Assembly: GCA_001972305.1 (NCBI GenBank)
Contig: BDDD01000123.1
Span: forward strand, 593,182 to 657,181
Length of the DNA: 64,000 nt
Reading direction: 5' to 3'
Source of the DNA: Cephalotus follicularis
Lineage: Eukaryota; Streptophyta; Magnoliopsida; Oxalidales; Cephalotaceae
In this document: in pieces, positions 12,194 to 53,644 of the stretch
Numbering within the stretch: the stretch's first letter is position 1
Layout of the letters: each line of letters begins with the position of its first letter
The notes under the pieces: model-generated
Databases searched by the model: none
Told to the model about the DNA's origin: nothing
What the model saw: only the letters and a program-made list of their open reading frames with translations
Program-made: the position numbers and the translations under genes

Positions 12194-15077
12194 GTATTGT
12201 AGAGATTGACGTTGCTTGTTAGCCGATCTTATTGTTTTATCGATGGATAGCCTAGATGTGATTCTAGGCATGGATTGGTTGTCTGCTAGCTTTGCTCAGG
12301 TGGATTGTCATCGAAAAGTAGTGGTTTTTAGTCCTCCGGGACGATTACCTTTCCTATTCCTTGGCACCTTAGAGCCATTGTTTGTTCCGATGACCTTGGC
12401 TTTGCATGCGGACAGATTGTTATGACAGGGATTCCAGGGGTTTATGGCACATGTGCTCGATACAGATCGATGGCGGCCGGCACTGGAAGATATCCCAGTG
12501 GTTTACGAGTTCGGAGATGTTTTTCCTCAGGATTTGACTTCTTTACCACCTAACAGAGAGATTGAATTTGTGATTGACTTGATACCAGGAATTGCACCAA
12601 TTTCTTGAGCACTGTACTGAATGGCACCGATAGAATTGAAAGAGTTAAAGATACAGTTACAGAATCTTCTGGACAAAGGTTTTATAAGACCTAGTGCTTC
12701 ACCTTGGGGAGCACCTATTCTTTTTGTCAAGAAGAAAGATGGATCGCTCTGAATGTGTATTGATTATCGACAACTCAATAAATAAGTACCCTCTACCGCA
12801 TATTGATGAGCTGTTCGATCAACTTAGAGGAGCGACAGTGTTTTCTAAACTCGACTTGAGATTGGGCTACCACCAGCTGAAAGTTAGACCGGAGGATATT
12901 CCGAAGACTGCTTTCAGATCGCGATATGGCCATTATGAGTTCTTAGTTATGCTTTTAGGTGTAACTAATGCTCTCGCAGCTTTCATGGACCTCATGAACC
13001 GAGTGTTCAGACAGTATTTGGATAAGTTTATTGTGGTTTTCATTGACGACCTCTTGGTCTATTCCAGAACCAATGAGGAGCATGCACAACGCCTCTACAT
13101 TGTATTGCATAGATTGAGGGATCATCGATTGTATGCCAAATTCGATAAGTGCGAGTTTTGGCTATCGGAGGTTGCTTTTCTTGGGCATATTGTTTCTGGT
13201 GATGGTTTATCGATGGATCCATCAAAGATAGAGGCAGTGAAAGATTGGAAAGAACCGACGAATGCTTATGAAGTTCTCAGCTTCTTGGGTTTAACAGGGT
13301 ATTATCGTCGGTTTATTGAGGGATTTTCCCGAATTTCTGCACCTTTGACCAGATTGACACAGAAGAATACTGCTTTTGTGAAAGAAGTTTTCAAGAGTTG
13401 AAAGATATATTGGTTTTCGCTCCTGTCTTAGCCTTACCAGATGGGAACGAAGACTTTGTTGTGTATACCGGTGCTTCTGGGAAAGGTCTTGGTTGCGTCC
13501 TTATGAAATATGGCAAAGTGATTGCATATGCATCGAGAAAGATCAAACCACATGAAGAAAACTATCCTGTACATGACTTGGAGTTGTCAGCCATTGTCAT
13601 ATGAGACAGAGAAGATGGTTTGAACTTCTTAATGATTATGATTGTAACATTGAATATCATCCGGGAAAAGCAAATATCATTGCAGATGTATTGAGTCACA
13701 AGCTGTCTTGTATGACTCTTTCCCATGTTCAGGTGCAACCTGCATTGCTTGGTCAGATTAGAGAGGCTCAGATAGTGGACATTGAATTACAAAAAGTGGC
13801 TACTGCTATTGATGAGGGTTTAAAACCCGATTCCTTTCTATCTACAGATGGATTTTTGAGATACAGGAACAGGATTTGCGTTCCAGCCGATAGCGAGTTG
13901 AAGGAAGAGCTTCTTTCTCAAGCTCATAAATCTCGTCTCTCCATTCATCCTGGGAGTACGAAGATGTACCATGACCTAAAACTTAGCTATTGGTGGATTG
14001 GCATGAAGAGAGAGATCGCGGAGTTCATATCGAGATGCCTTACTTGTCAGCAAGTTAAGGCAGAGCACCAGAGACCGACAGGCTTGCTTCAGCCTTTGCC
14101 CATTCCCGAGTGGAAATGGGAGCACATCACCATGGTTTTCATGTCTGGCCAACCTCTGACACGTGACAGACATGATGCTATATGGGTTATGGTCGATGGA
14201 CTTATGAAATCGGCCCACTTTCTACCGATTTGGATGACTTATTGTAGAGAAAATTTGTCCAAGTTGTTCATAAAAGATATTGTTAAAGCTCATGGAGCTC
14301 CTGTTAGCATTGTTTCGGATCGAGACTCTCGCTTCACTTTTGGGTTTTGGAGGACATGCTTCGAGCATGCGTTCTCGGCTTTGGAGGTATTTGGGATGAT
14401 TACTTGCATTTGATTGAGTTCTTGTATAACAATAGTTATCATGAGAGCATACATATGGCTCCTTATAATGCCCTATATGGTAGGAAGTGCCGATTACCAG
14501 TTGGTTAGGACCAGGTCGGTGAGAGGAGCATTTTGGGGCCAGAGATTGTACAGATTACCGCAGAGAAAGTGAAATTGATTAAAGACCGATTGTTTGTTGC
14601 ACAGAGTAGACAGAAAAGCTATGCTGCTGTTCATCGCAGAGACTTGGAGTTTAGTGTTGGTGACCATGTTTTCCTCAAAGTGTCGCCCACTAAAGAAGTC
14701 ACGAGATTCAGGAAGAAAGGGAAGCTTTCTCCCCATTTTATTGGACCTTTCGAGGTATTGGATCGGATTGTCCGACTTGCTTATAGGCTTGCTTTGCCTC
14801 CAGCATTGTCGAGAGTTCATGATGTGTTCCATGTTTCTCAGTTGAGGAGATATGTTCGAGATCCTTCACACATCATTTAGTACAGTCAGATTCAACTAGA
14901 ACCTAACTTGTCTTTTATCGAGACTCCTATACAGATTATTGACAGACAGATTATAGTGTTGAGGAACAAGACCATTCCTTTGGTCAGTGCTCTTTGGCAG
15001 TATCACGGTTCAATGGAACGCACCTGGGAGCGCAAGGACGATATGAGAGAGAGATATCCCTTCCTGTTTAGTTGACT
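12194..15077 (+). pseudogene. pol remnant of element B (PR-RT-RNaseH-INT-chromodomain)
   Basis: Protease and the linker (12216-12425, motif LDVILGMDWL) are followed by reverse transcriptase (12694-13401), with [13 protein letters not shown] and the catalytic FIDDLLVYS. RNase H is near 13400-13604 ([11 protein letters not shown], then [14 protein letters not shown]). Integrase is at about 13680-14480, with the zinc-binding H..C..C region (HPGSTKMYHDL, CLTCQQVK). The C-terminal module VHDVFHVSQLRRYV and a chromodomain-like tail (WERKDDMRERYPFLF) end near 15075. The domain order and chromodomain place it in the Tekay/Del chromovirus group. It is broken repeatedly. Confidence 0.85.
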
Positions 15078-15127
15078 GATCAAAGACTGATGAATCTGGG
15101 GACCAGATTCTGTTAAGGAGGGGAGAA

Positions 15128-16697
15128 TGTGACGACCCGAATTCCCTTTCTATACTGTTGAACACTGTTCATGCATATAATGTACCGTATTTCTATACCT
15201 ATTGGTTATTGTATTGATCAAATGCATGTTTAGTCGAGTTTTGGACTGAGTTTCGGAGAATTGACCGAATTGACTATATAAGTCAATTCTTACTCTCATT
15301 CTCTCATATTCTCATGCTTCTCCCTCTCTCTATCCTTCTTCCTCTCTCTCTCTAGTTGAGTAGCCTCCATCTTCCTCCCTAGCAGCTCCGGATTGCATCT
15401 CCATCATCAAGGGTAGCGATTTCAAGTTATGGGTTACCGTTTGAGTGAGATAGCAGCTGATTCTTGGGTGTTTTCAGCTGATTGATTGATTAGAAGCTCA
15501 ACTTTTGAAGCTTTAATTATAGGTAGGACTTATTTACTTGAATTGCCTACTGCTTGATTGATTGAATGATTGAGTGATTGTATTGTATAGAATTGAAAAA
15601 CTAGGGTTTTTATTGATTTCCTTGATCTAACTGATCTATAAGGATTTAAACTGAAATTTGAAGGTTGTAACAAGTTTTACTAACCTTAAATTTGATTTTG
15701 ACTTGAGATTGACTGCTTTTTCTGCATAAAAATCGACCCTGCCCAGCAAAGACATCGATCCACAGCCCATGGACATCGATGTCTTTCGCTTCAGAGTGCT
15801 ACATCTTTGTTTCCATAGTAAAGACATCGACGTCTTTGAAAGACATCGACGTCTTTGCCTTGAGATGTCTTCTCCCCAGGAAAGACATCAATGCTGAACA
15901 TCGATGCGCATTCCCAGGCTACTTTTATTGAATCGCGTCGACGTCTTTGTTCAAAGACATCGACGTCTTTGGTCAGATCTCTATACAAACAGAGAAAGAC
16001 ATCGATGTCTTTTGAAGACATCGATGTCTTTTGAAGACGTCGATGTCTTTCCACCATTTTAAAGGTATACCCAGTTAAGCGTCGACGTCTTTTGCCAAGG
16101 ACATCGACGCCTAACGGGCTGAAAGGAGTTTTTAGCTACTTTAAAGCTGGTTTTTAACTTCTTTTCACATTGCCACTTGACTGGAGCCTCACTTGAGGTA
16201 TTCAAGCGCTTGAAACACAGTTTTACATGGTTTTCAAAGATTGAATTGATAAATTGATAAAGTGACAACTTGAGCCATAGGCGACGACCCAATGACTTTC
16301 TTTGACCGGATAGATGTTTTTTCCTATCTCGTTATTTGATTGTCACCGTCTATCGGCTATTGATTGATTGATTGCTTGCTTGAGTCATAGGTGTCGTGAG
16401 TCTAAGTTCGGAACGTTGGATGCACATTCCCATTTCTCCATTAGACATCAGCACTTATTGACATTGTATTGACAGTGTATTGACAGATTGATTGTATTGT
16501 ATGAATCCTATAGAGCGACCTTATGATTCATATCAGCATATTAGGCTATCGACTCTTCCCACTTATTTCGTCGATCGTCTCATTTATTGTATTGACTACT
16601 CCCTTACGGTCAAATTTACCGATTGATTTTCCCGGAGGGTTTTAGCTCCCCCATGGCTGTAACACATCGATATTGTTACTGACTGGCGATTGATGCT
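15128..16697 (+). repeat. 3' LTR of element B, shortened
   Basis: It begins TGTGACGACCCG right after the polypurine tract and matches the 5' LTR through the palindromic cluster (15745-16115). Near 16697 homology stops inside the 'gattgatgctc' phrase, where LTR C sequence begins. Confidence 0.85.
15745..16115. repeat. palindromic ATCGAT/GTCGAC repeat cluster, copy 2
   Basis: The same repeat block as 9220-9570, in the 3' LTR of B. Several half-sites here carry the fully palindromic form (GACATCGATGTC, AAAGACGTCGATGTCTTT-like), and one unit is duplicated locally near 16010-16050. Confidence 0.85.
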
Positions 16698-18510
16698 CTC
16701 GAGCCTCATATGCTCATAAATCACATCAAAGTCATAAAACATGATCAACATAATACATGTGGGATTCAAATCCTGATCAAATCATCACATAACACAAGTA
16801 CAACACGGCACATATCAAACAGGAGTCTCAAGATAATAGAAGGAAGGGAATGTCCCATTCATAGATTACTACAATCCACTATCGCAGACTAGTCTGTCGA
16901 TGTTCCGGATCAGCTACCGTATCCACGTCTACAATGTCATCGCATGACAATTCAATAAGCATATTTCCTATGTTTATAAGAGAAAGATGCAGGTAATGCA
17001 CATATATTCCATACCAAGGCTATATTCTCCATGTTATCCTTTGATTCTAGATTAGCATTACCAACTTTTCATTAAAGCAAAGGAGTTAATCAACCTCTTA
17101 TCATTTAATCATGGACGCCAACATATTTAAAGCTTCAAAATGATCATCTCAATACTAATATTTTTCCATTTCTTAGTCCACAAATTACTATCATACAATA
17201 ACTCCCCTTAATCATTCTTTTAAACCATAGAAAACATCAATTCTCCTTTCCTTCATGGAATCCAAAATTTAAAGGGAGAAACTTAATGATTGATCTATAA
17301 TACCTTGCTCCAATTCTAATCTAAGCATATTTTACTATCAAGATATATTTATTACTTTAATCATCCTTCATCCAACCCGGAAATTGAGATATAATTGCAA
17401 ACATATCCACAAATGAAGTGATGAACTTACCTTAATGTATAGAAAGGATGATAACTCCATTAAAAGCTTGATCTCCTTGAAGAAAATTGAAGAAGAATTG
17501 AGGAGCTTGTAAGTTGATATGATTCAGCCAAAGAGAACAAGAATTGTCATTCTTCCTTATTTTTAAGGCTAAGAAGATACTAAGTACGAAATATTCATGA
17601 GAATAGTGTAGAACTTTGTTGAATTTTCTACATGTATTCAGCATAATTGGGCCTTGAGAAAACATAAATTTGTCTATACAAGAGAGAACAAGGATTGGGC
17701 CGAATTTTGGGCCTTAAAAATGCTTAAGTCCTTATACATGACTTTATTGCAGGGTAAGCCAACCCTCTCAAAACAGATCTACAATCCTACCTGCTTCCTA
17801 GTCTGCTCAACATATATCAAGTCTACTCTAAATGACATTGAGCAGGTCTTCTCATCATATATCAAGTCTAGTCAACATAGGTTTCCTTCCATTCTCAGCA
17901 TATGCCTAGTCTGCAACATGTACAATGCCTTTTCTAGCAACTTCCAGGTCTGCTCGGTAGTGTACCCCACGTGCGAATATGATGCCGAGCAGACTCTGGG
18001 AACTGGTCTGCTCTGCATTGCTCTGCCCTGGTCTGCTAACGCAGGTCTACACCGCACTGGTCTACAATTATGCTCCGCACTGCTCTGCAAGTCTGCTTTG
18101 TTAACGCAGGTCTACTCTGCACTGCTATGCAGGTCTGCTCTGCCAACGCAGGTTGTTGTACTCATTGCAGAACATCCTATTGTTACGTTCTATCTAACAT
18201 AAGTATATCGAAACTGCTAGAGCTACTCTCGTGATCCACCTCTTAAAGCTTATCAATCACCCACAACGCCTTCTCCTGCCAAGGTCTACAACCTCTTTGG
18301 AAGCCACGTTTTTGAAGGCATTGGTTCCGAAATAAATCCGTGCATGCCTTAAATAAATCATCCAAGTCTCACAATTTAATGAATGGCAGGCACACATAAA
18401 ATGCATACTTAAATTGTTATTCTCTTCAATATAAATGGGGTGTTACAGTATCCCCCCATTTTAAGAATTTTGTCCTCAAAATTCATTCACATTACCTTGG
18501 AAGCAATCTG
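16698..18510 (-). mobile_element. LTR fragment C (Ty3/gypsy), minus orientation
   Basis: At 18441-18447 TGTTACA marks, in reverse, an LTR start TGTAACACCCC. It is preceded by a polypurine tract (reverse of 18451-18465) and the common end-of-internal phrase 'gaggacaaaattctt' (reverse). The LTR body 16698-18447 resembles, in diverged form, the middle of the solo LTR at 2374-6380 (compare 16840-16950 with 4920-5040). Only about 60 bp of internal sequence remains, so this is a fragment. Confidence 0.7.
17990..18175. repeat. degenerate 'gcaggtctgctctgc' tandem repeat in LTR C
   Basis: Imperfect repeats of a 40-65 bp unit built from 'gcaggtcta', 'ctctgcactg' and 'gctctgc..aacgcaggt'. They make an open frame look protein-like, but the pattern is a DNA repeat. 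Confidence 0.6.
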
Positions 18511-20214
18511 GGTCAATACAGTCTTGATGAGCTACAGCCATGGGGGAGCTACTAAACCGTTAGGGAGCTACAGCCCTCCGGGAGCATCAATCGCCAATCA
18601 GTAACAATATCGATGTGCTACAGCCATGGGGAGCTACTAAACCGTTAGGGATCTACAACCCTCCGGGAGCATCAATCGGTAAATTCGACCATAAGGGAGC
18701 AGTCAATACAATAAATGAGACGATCGATGAAATAGGTGGATAGAGTCGACAGCCTAATATGCTGATACGAATCATAAAGTCGCTATATAGGATTCATACA
18801 ATACAATCAATCAATCTGTCAGTACAAATTCTGATAAGTGGTGATGTCTAATGGAGAAATGGGAATGAGCGTCCAACGTTCTGAACTTAGACTCACAACA
18901 CTTATGACTCAATCAATCAATCAACCAGTTAGTAGCCAATAGACGGTGACAATTGAAGCAACGAGATAAAGAGAAGTATCTATCCGGTTGGTGAAAGTCA
19001 CTGGTTTGTCGCCTATGGCTCAAGCTATCACTCTATCAATTTATCAATTCAATCTTTGAAAACTATAGAAAACTGCGTTTCAAACGCTTGAATACCTCAA
19101 GTGAGGCTCCAGTAAAGCGGCAATGTGAAAAGGAGTTGAAAACCAGCTTTAAAATAGTTAAAATTCCATTCAGCCCTGTAGGCGTCGATGTCTTTGGCCG
19201 AGGACATCGATGCGTTTCAGGTATTTCTTCAAAACTATAGAAGGACATCGATGTCTTTCTCTATTTGTATAGAGATCTAGCTTAAGGACGTCGATGTCCT
19301 TGGACAAAGGCGTCGACGCATTTCATCAAAAATGGCCTGGAAAACGCGCATCGATGTTCAGCATCGATGTCTTCTTCAAAGAAGAGAAATCTTGGGCAAA
19401 GACGTCGATGTCTTTGAAAGACATCGATGTCTTTGAAAGAGATCGATGTCTTTGCTACAGAAATCAACGATGTTGCATTTCAAGCAAAAGACATCGATGT
19501 CCATGGGCTGGGGATCGATGTCTTTCCTGGGCAGAGTCGATTTTATGCAGAAAAATAGCCAAATCTCAGGTCAAAAACCCTTTAAAACCCGTTCTTTGAA
19601 AACCAAGTGTTAAAATCAATCATTTAAGGTTAGTAAAACAAGTTACTACCTTCAGTTTACAAATTCTATCATTTTCTATATCAATTTGGCTAAGGATTTA
19701 ATAAAACCCCTAAAACCTACAATTTCACTCAATACACTCATTTAATCATGCAATTCAATCAATCAATCCATACAAGCTGTAGGCAATTCAAGTAAGAAGT
19801 CCTACCTATTATAGCAACTTTAACGGTTGAACAAACAATCGATCAAAGCAGGAGATTCCCAATAGCCCACTCTATTTTCTTGTTCAATTGGTATGCTACA
19901 ACTTGCAAATGCTATCTTTGTTGATGGAGAAGGCCAATCCGGAGCTACTATGGAGATTACTCAGCTAGGGAGAGAGGAGAAGTGTCGAGAGAGAGGAAGA
20001 TAGAGTGAAAATGAGAGAAAAGGGTGAGAAATTGACTTATATAGTCAATTCACCATCTCTCCGATACTCAGTCCAAAAATCCCGACTATACATGCATACG
20101 TTCCATACTATAACCAATAGGTATATACTTATTTCAAGCCAGTACAATACAATACAGTACAATACGGTGCAAAGTATGCATGAAAAGTACAAAAAGGGAA
20201 TTCTGGTCGTCACA
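18511..20214 (-). mobile_element. inverted B-family LTR fragment
   Basis: The reverse complement starts TGTGACGACC at 20214 and runs through the CT-rich leader, the palindromic cluster (19180-19540), the TTGATTGA region and the 'gctcccccatggctgtag' motifs, ending near 18511. It corresponds to the first two thirds of the B LTR. It is more diverged from the two B LTRs than they are from each other, so it is a separate family copy rather than part of element B. Confidence 0.85.
19180..19540. repeat. palindromic ATCGAT/GTCGAC repeat cluster, copy 3
   Basis: A third copy of the cluster, in the inverted LTR fragment, with a run of three near-identical units (GTCGATGTCTTTGAAAGACA type) at 19400-19455. 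Confidence 0.8.
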
Positions 20215-20411
20215 AACTCGGATGCTCTACAATAAACATGATCCAACACACCAAAGTTTAAACGTAACAAACCCGAATAAAACAACAATACATATGCATA
20301 TCAAATATAAATAGGACGAATATAAAATACTCAAATCCATCAAATACAAATAGGGTACATAAAGTACCGATCATACAATCAAATACAAATAAATAAGTTC
20401 GGGTTGTTACA
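20215..20411 (-). mobile_element. LTR-like end fragment D
   Basis: The right end reads GGGTTGTTACA, in reverse TGTAACAACCC, a typical LTR start. About 200 bp with repeated 'caaatacaaata' phrases follow before the inverted B LTR. It is probably the start of another LTR that the B-type LTR landed in. No coding part or duplication was found. Confidence 0.4.
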
Positions 20412-21399
20412 TCAATGCATTCAAATTATGTTCAGTGATGTGTATAGTATAAATTTTGTGATTTGAATTGTATAATTGGTTTTTCATATTTAAAAGTAGG
20501 GGTATAACAAGAAAATCAAATATATTACTATGGTAATATTACATTCTCATCAACTTTCTAGGGAATCTGATGTGGGACCGTCTTGGTATACGCTTATAAA
20601 ATTTAGTCATGGTTATTATCAGCGTCGTTTTAGGCGATATGTTTTTTATTTTATCTTTGGACTTACTTGTTATTTTTATAGTTTGTAAAGATTGTTTAAT
20701 AATTTTGATATTTAATTGGGATAAAGATTTTACTTATATAAATCGGTGTAACAAAACTATTATGCTCAATTTTTAATGATATTGATGATACTGATTGATT
20801 GAGAATACGGATATTTGGTTTCTTCCTCGAATTATTCTATCTTGCATTCTACCCATTTTTTGTCTCTAACCTTAAATCCCTAATTCTTAATCACTAATTT
20901 CTTTGTTTTGATTACTACGACTCGACCTTAAACTACAAGAGAAATTATCCGTTTTGCCTTACGTAAAACATATAGCGTCCATACATCTGTATTTCCACGT
21001 GAGACTCACGATTTTTTCCTATTAGTATGACTTCTAGGAGATAACTCATCATGATTCTGTCCTTAGCGCAACATGATTACCCTTGGAGTTTTCACTAACT
21101 CCTCAGCAAATCCATCAAAAGATGTTTTATTTGACCATGTTCTATATCTTTTCATATATATCTAGTAACTTTTTGTAAGGCCATGGATTCATTGGGTCCA
21201 TTTATTGTACTATTAGCATTCACTTTTACCGCTTTACTGATACTGTAATTGATTCCATATTAACCGATTGACTGAACTAGGTATTTTATACCCATTCATA
21301 TGATTACGTGTTTGCTTAAAAGTCTTAACTGAACATGAGATAGTTTTAAAGACTAATTTGCAGGTTATAAACCTTAACCTACATTGAGATACACTGAAA
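20412..21399. other. no recognisable feature
   Basis: AT-rich sequence without a convincing reading frame, repeat or terminal motif. It may be the 5' part of LTR E or older decayed element sequence. Confidence 0.4.
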
Positions 21400-23415
21400 C
21401 ATTTCTCTTCAGCCTATTTATTCTAAACCTTCACCTATTTAACTTAACCTGACTCACTCACAAAACTCTTACCAAAACTTCTTCTCCTTCTCCTCACTAC
21501 TATTGTGCATCAAACATCAAAGGGTAAGATAGATTTGTTGATCCTTCTTGATTGAAAACCGAAATGAAGCGTGCCATTAACCTTTTGAAGCTAGAAACTT
21601 GAGTTTCACCTATTTTTTATTGATTTTATTCAAATATAAAGCTTCAAAATAGTGGACAAAGTTTCTCTACCTTAAAAGCACCATGGATACATAGTTATTG
21701 CTCTATATATTGCATAAACTGATTGATTATAACTGATTAATTGTAAACTGAAATTAAAATTGGATTTTAGGTCAAAGACATCGACGCCTTTTTCCAAAGA
21801 CGTTGACGTGTTCTTGTTGAGAAAACTTGTCTCTCTTGTTTTCCTAGCACGTCGATGCTTCTTCCCATAGATGTGGACATGTTTTTTAAGGGTTCTAACC
21901 TCTAGATCCCACAGTAAACATCGATGCCTTTCTTTGAGCGTCGACGTCATTACTGAGAAAATGTGACGCTTTCCTAAAAATGTCGACGCTCTCTACTTTG
22001 GCCACTGGGAGTTTGGTACACCAAAGAGTCGACGTCTTTCCAAAAAGAAGTCGACGCTTTATGAGACCATCTCACAGACTTGAAGGAGCATTGAAAAATA
22101 GACTTCTTTTTGGAAAGACGTCGATGCTTTTAATGTTTCTTCATGTTGGAGTTTGTTTCATGATTTTAACTGAACCTTTTCAACTAGATTTCTCTTGGGT
22201 GCTTCCCTATACTCGCGAACATTGTTTTAATACTATTTTGAATGTGAATCGATTGTAAGTCGATCGTCATTTAATACTGAACAATTTTCTACACTGATTG
22301 AATGAACTGAATCGTATTTCTAAACCGACTGGTTGTGTTGACCGATTGATTGTACCAACTGACCAATTGATCATATTGATTGATTGAACCTATTAGAGTT
22401 ACCTTAGTGACTTCTAGTTAAGCATTCTAGGCATTGAAGTTCTTTCAAATGTTTCCTCTAATTAGATAGTCACCTGCCTTAATGGCTTCTATTGACTAGT
22501 TAATTTTAGTACATAGCTACGCTATCTATTGGCCTAATCTATAGCCAGCTATACCTAACTACAATAGGCTGATCCATAGATGGTTAGGAGTCTAAGTTAC
22601 ATAGTCCCTGGGTTAATTATGGACAACTAGAAGACTAATTAGTTGCGTACTCTTGGGCTGAGCCAGCTCATCCAAATTAGCTAAGTCAGATTTAATTGTG
22701 AACTCCTTGGCTGATCCATAACAGTTAGACCACTATCTAATTTGCATTATTCATGGGTTGATCCATGGACGGCTAGATCCTCTAACCTGCCCTTTTTGAA
22801 GAACTTCCTTTTGTGAGTTTAGATGCACTATACAGATATCGATACCATAGGTCATTAAGCTCTATAGGTTGATTGAGTGTCTTCGTACTCTTGTACTGGA
22901 TTTTCTAATAGATGATTGGATAGGACTGATTGTCTAGGTCCTATCTGTCTACACCGGTATAAGACACTTGTATATAGATAGTCGATCACAACTGGCATTC
23001 ATGTATATATCATGACATGTATTATTGTTGTATAATGTTCATTCCACAGTGCATGGAAACTCTTCTACTTGGCTGTATGGCTAACTCATCATTCGCGATA
23101 GGGCATTGATATTGTGTACAGGAGAGCAGCAAGGAGCAACGGTCAGTGAGTTGATGTGCTATAGCTATTTGGGTTGAAAATTTGACAGAGACTGATGATA
23201 TTGTACTGCATTTGTTTATACATCTGCTTTGTATTTTGGAATTGCAATGGATATAGATATTCATTTAAGTTTTCTGAATGGATTAATGTACTTTGTTTAA
23301 ACATTTTTTATTATTTCACAATTTTTAGACTTAACTAGTACCCAACTATTGCACTAAGTGACTGATTAGGACAAAGAGTGATGTCTCAGGCTCGCCTTTC
23401 GGGCTCAAGGTGTTA
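21400..23415 (+). mobile_element. LTR remnant E, distantly related to the B LTR
   Basis: The right end (CGGGCTCAAGGTGTTA near 23399-23414) parallels the B LTR end (CGGGCTCGAGGTGTTACA). A block with 'ccctttttgaagaacttccttttgtgag' phrases (22790-22820) parallels the B LTR at 10318-10350. It also carries a palindromic repeat cluster at 21775-22140. The start is not resolved and no primer-binding site follows, so it is an isolated, old LTR piece. Confidence 0.55.
21775..22140. repeat. GTCGACG-core repeat cluster in LTR E
   Basis: At least eight copies of GTCGACG/GTCGATG motifs flanked by AAAGA or CTTT (for example 'aaagacatcgacgcc', 'agtcgacgtctttcc', 'aaagacgtcgatgc'). The pattern is the same as in the B LTR, although the surrounding sequence is largely different. 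Confidence 0.7.
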
Positions 23416-24383
23416 GTTTCTCCCATTTTTTGGTGGATCCGATTCATTCATGTCACAAGGGCAGCTCCATCTCGTGAATAGCTCTTTCCTGTGTGGGCGA
23501 CTCCATATCATGGATAACCCTCTCATCTTACCCATTCATGAGCAGGGTGTCACAACTGCACTATATCAAGAGGTGTCAGAGCTAGATCTTGATTCCACAA
23601 TCACCTTCCATAAATGCCGAAAAACCTTTAAAAAAAACATAGACGAAATTTGCAAATCAAAACCTAAACACAAACCTTATCGTCGTACTACCTCCACCAC
23701 TTTTCCATCAAAACGCATCCCAGCACGTTGCTGCCTTGATATTCAGGAACACCATCTGCCAACCATCAACAACCTTCACTGGCATGTTCCTATCATTGGA
23801 ATACAAGTCGCATGCGAAACACAACATCCAAGACCACTGCCTTCTCCGATCTACTACCTCCGGTGATCCATCGACGACGAAACCACCTTCAGTGACTCAT
23901 CGATCTCCAATCAACCCATCCCGCCAATAGAGTCACAAAACATCATTGGAGTTTCCAACGCGTGATACACGCATTAACACACGTGCATGAGGATCTTCCC
24001 CAGAGCTTCCAACACAAATTCCACTTTAATGCCACTACAACGATTTTTCTAGAGCTCGTACCGCCCTAATTTCGACATCTTGAGTCCGTTTTTATGGTCC
24101 ATTTAGCCATATTCTGTTTTCGAACGTCATTTTAGACAGGTCATCCCATTTAGTGCTAAATTACTGTGTTAGTTTTCCTCCTTTGATTATATATTGATAT
24201 TAATTCGGTTGGTTAAATAAGTTCATTGTTCCCCCCCCCCCCGAAAAAAAAAAGAGAAAGCCCAAGGTTTCTAATTTGATTAGCCTTGTTCTTCCATCAT
24301 TGTTTAGCCTTTATTTAAGATTACATCACAATTCTGATACCCCAATCTTGTATCCTTTAGGTAGTTGACATTTATTTACATTA
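23416..24383. other. no recognisable feature; short C12/A10 tract
   Basis: I see no supported gene. A 138-codon open frame at 23450-23866 has no recognisable motif. A C12 run directly followed by G and A10 lies at about 24231-24253. This is the far 3' side of the ALDH3 gene. Confidence 0.4.
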
Positions 24384-24603
24384 AGGGGTTGTTTGTTATA
24401 CTATAATTTGGAGGGTATCCAACTTGTTATGCTGTAATGTAGAGGGTATCTTAGATACCTTCTAAATTGTTTTTTTCCTTTTTTTTTTATAGATTTTTTG
24501 TATGAATTTATTGGATGATATAATACTATAGTAAAAATTTAGATAGTCAATTTTATAGAGTGATATGATCATCACTAATATTACAGCGTACCAAACGACT
24601 TCT
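24384..24603. mobile_element. putative MITE, about 220 bp
   Basis: Imperfect terminal inverted repeats: GGGGTTGTTTGTTATACTATAA on the left and, in reverse, AGTCGTTTGGTACGCTGTAA on the right, with TTA/TAA bases at the borders. The size and the 'GTTTG..CAAAC' ends fit a Tourist- or hAT-type MITE. The superfamily is not certain. Confidence 0.45.
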
Positions 24604-24888
24604 AAGTTTTCTACTTTATATAAAAAATATATATATTTCATTAATGATAAAATAAAATATTAGCCTGAGCGTATAATGACCGAAGGAAAATATCTTTCAA
24701 TGATACACCAAACACACAAAAAATAAAATACTACTTTTCATAAAATAATTCAACGAAAATATTTTTAAATTGAAATGATTTTACACAAAACAAACAGAGC
24801 CTAAAATGGATCATGTTAACGTATAAAAATTGAAAATGTGTACACGAAAAAAAAAAACACCATTTGAGACATTGAATGTATGAAGATT

Positions 24889-24894
24889 TTTATT
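24889..24894 (-). terminator. candidate polyadenylation signal of ALDH3 gene
   Basis: AATAAA on the minus strand, about 225 nt past the ALDH3 stop codon and preceded by AT-rich sequence. The distance fits a plant 3' UTR, but plant signals are loose, so this is tentative. Confidence 0.3.
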
Positions 24895-25119
24895 TCGCAT
24901 GCTCACATGCCCACATAATATTCTTGGAGTTCCAATATATATGGAACACCCCTGGCTAAAAGTGAAGCAAATACTTTATAAGCTTTAAACAACTAAGAAT
25001 GACAATTTTGTCTCATATTCATGGAGATACCGTTATTCAAAGAAAATGCATCAAAATAAAGGTGAACTGATACACATATATATATATAGATATAAACGGG
25101 TGCCAGATGTTGGTTGACA

Positions 25120-53644
<28,525 letters not shown>

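Larger units (their letters stand above)
8529..16697 (+). mobile_element. Ty3/gypsy chromovirus-like element B (Tekay/Del type), broken
   Basis: The 5' LTR is 8529-11053 (2525 bp, TGTGACGACC...GTGTTACA). The primer-binding site TGGTATCAGAGA is at 11057. The polypurine tract is at about 15114-15127, and the 3' LTR runs from 15128 to 16697, where it stops short. Between the LTRs the usual order is visible: gag, protease, reverse transcriptase, RNase H, integrase and a C-terminal chromodomain-like part. The copy is a fossil with many breaks (about ten). The two LTRs have diverged visibly, so it is not a recent insertion. It has landed in element A. Confidence 0.9.

Noticed and set aside
17654-18202. 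182-codon frame with repeated LCSALLCKSALL-like phrases
   Set aside because: The repeats come from a DNA tandem repeat in LTR C; not protein-driven.
20037-20288. Overlapping 76- and 83-codon frames on both strands
   Set aside because: They lie across the boundary of LTR fragments and have no motif.
23450-23866. 138-codon open frame
   Set aside because: No motif, no splice or promoter context and no homologous copy in the window. Possible, but unsupported.
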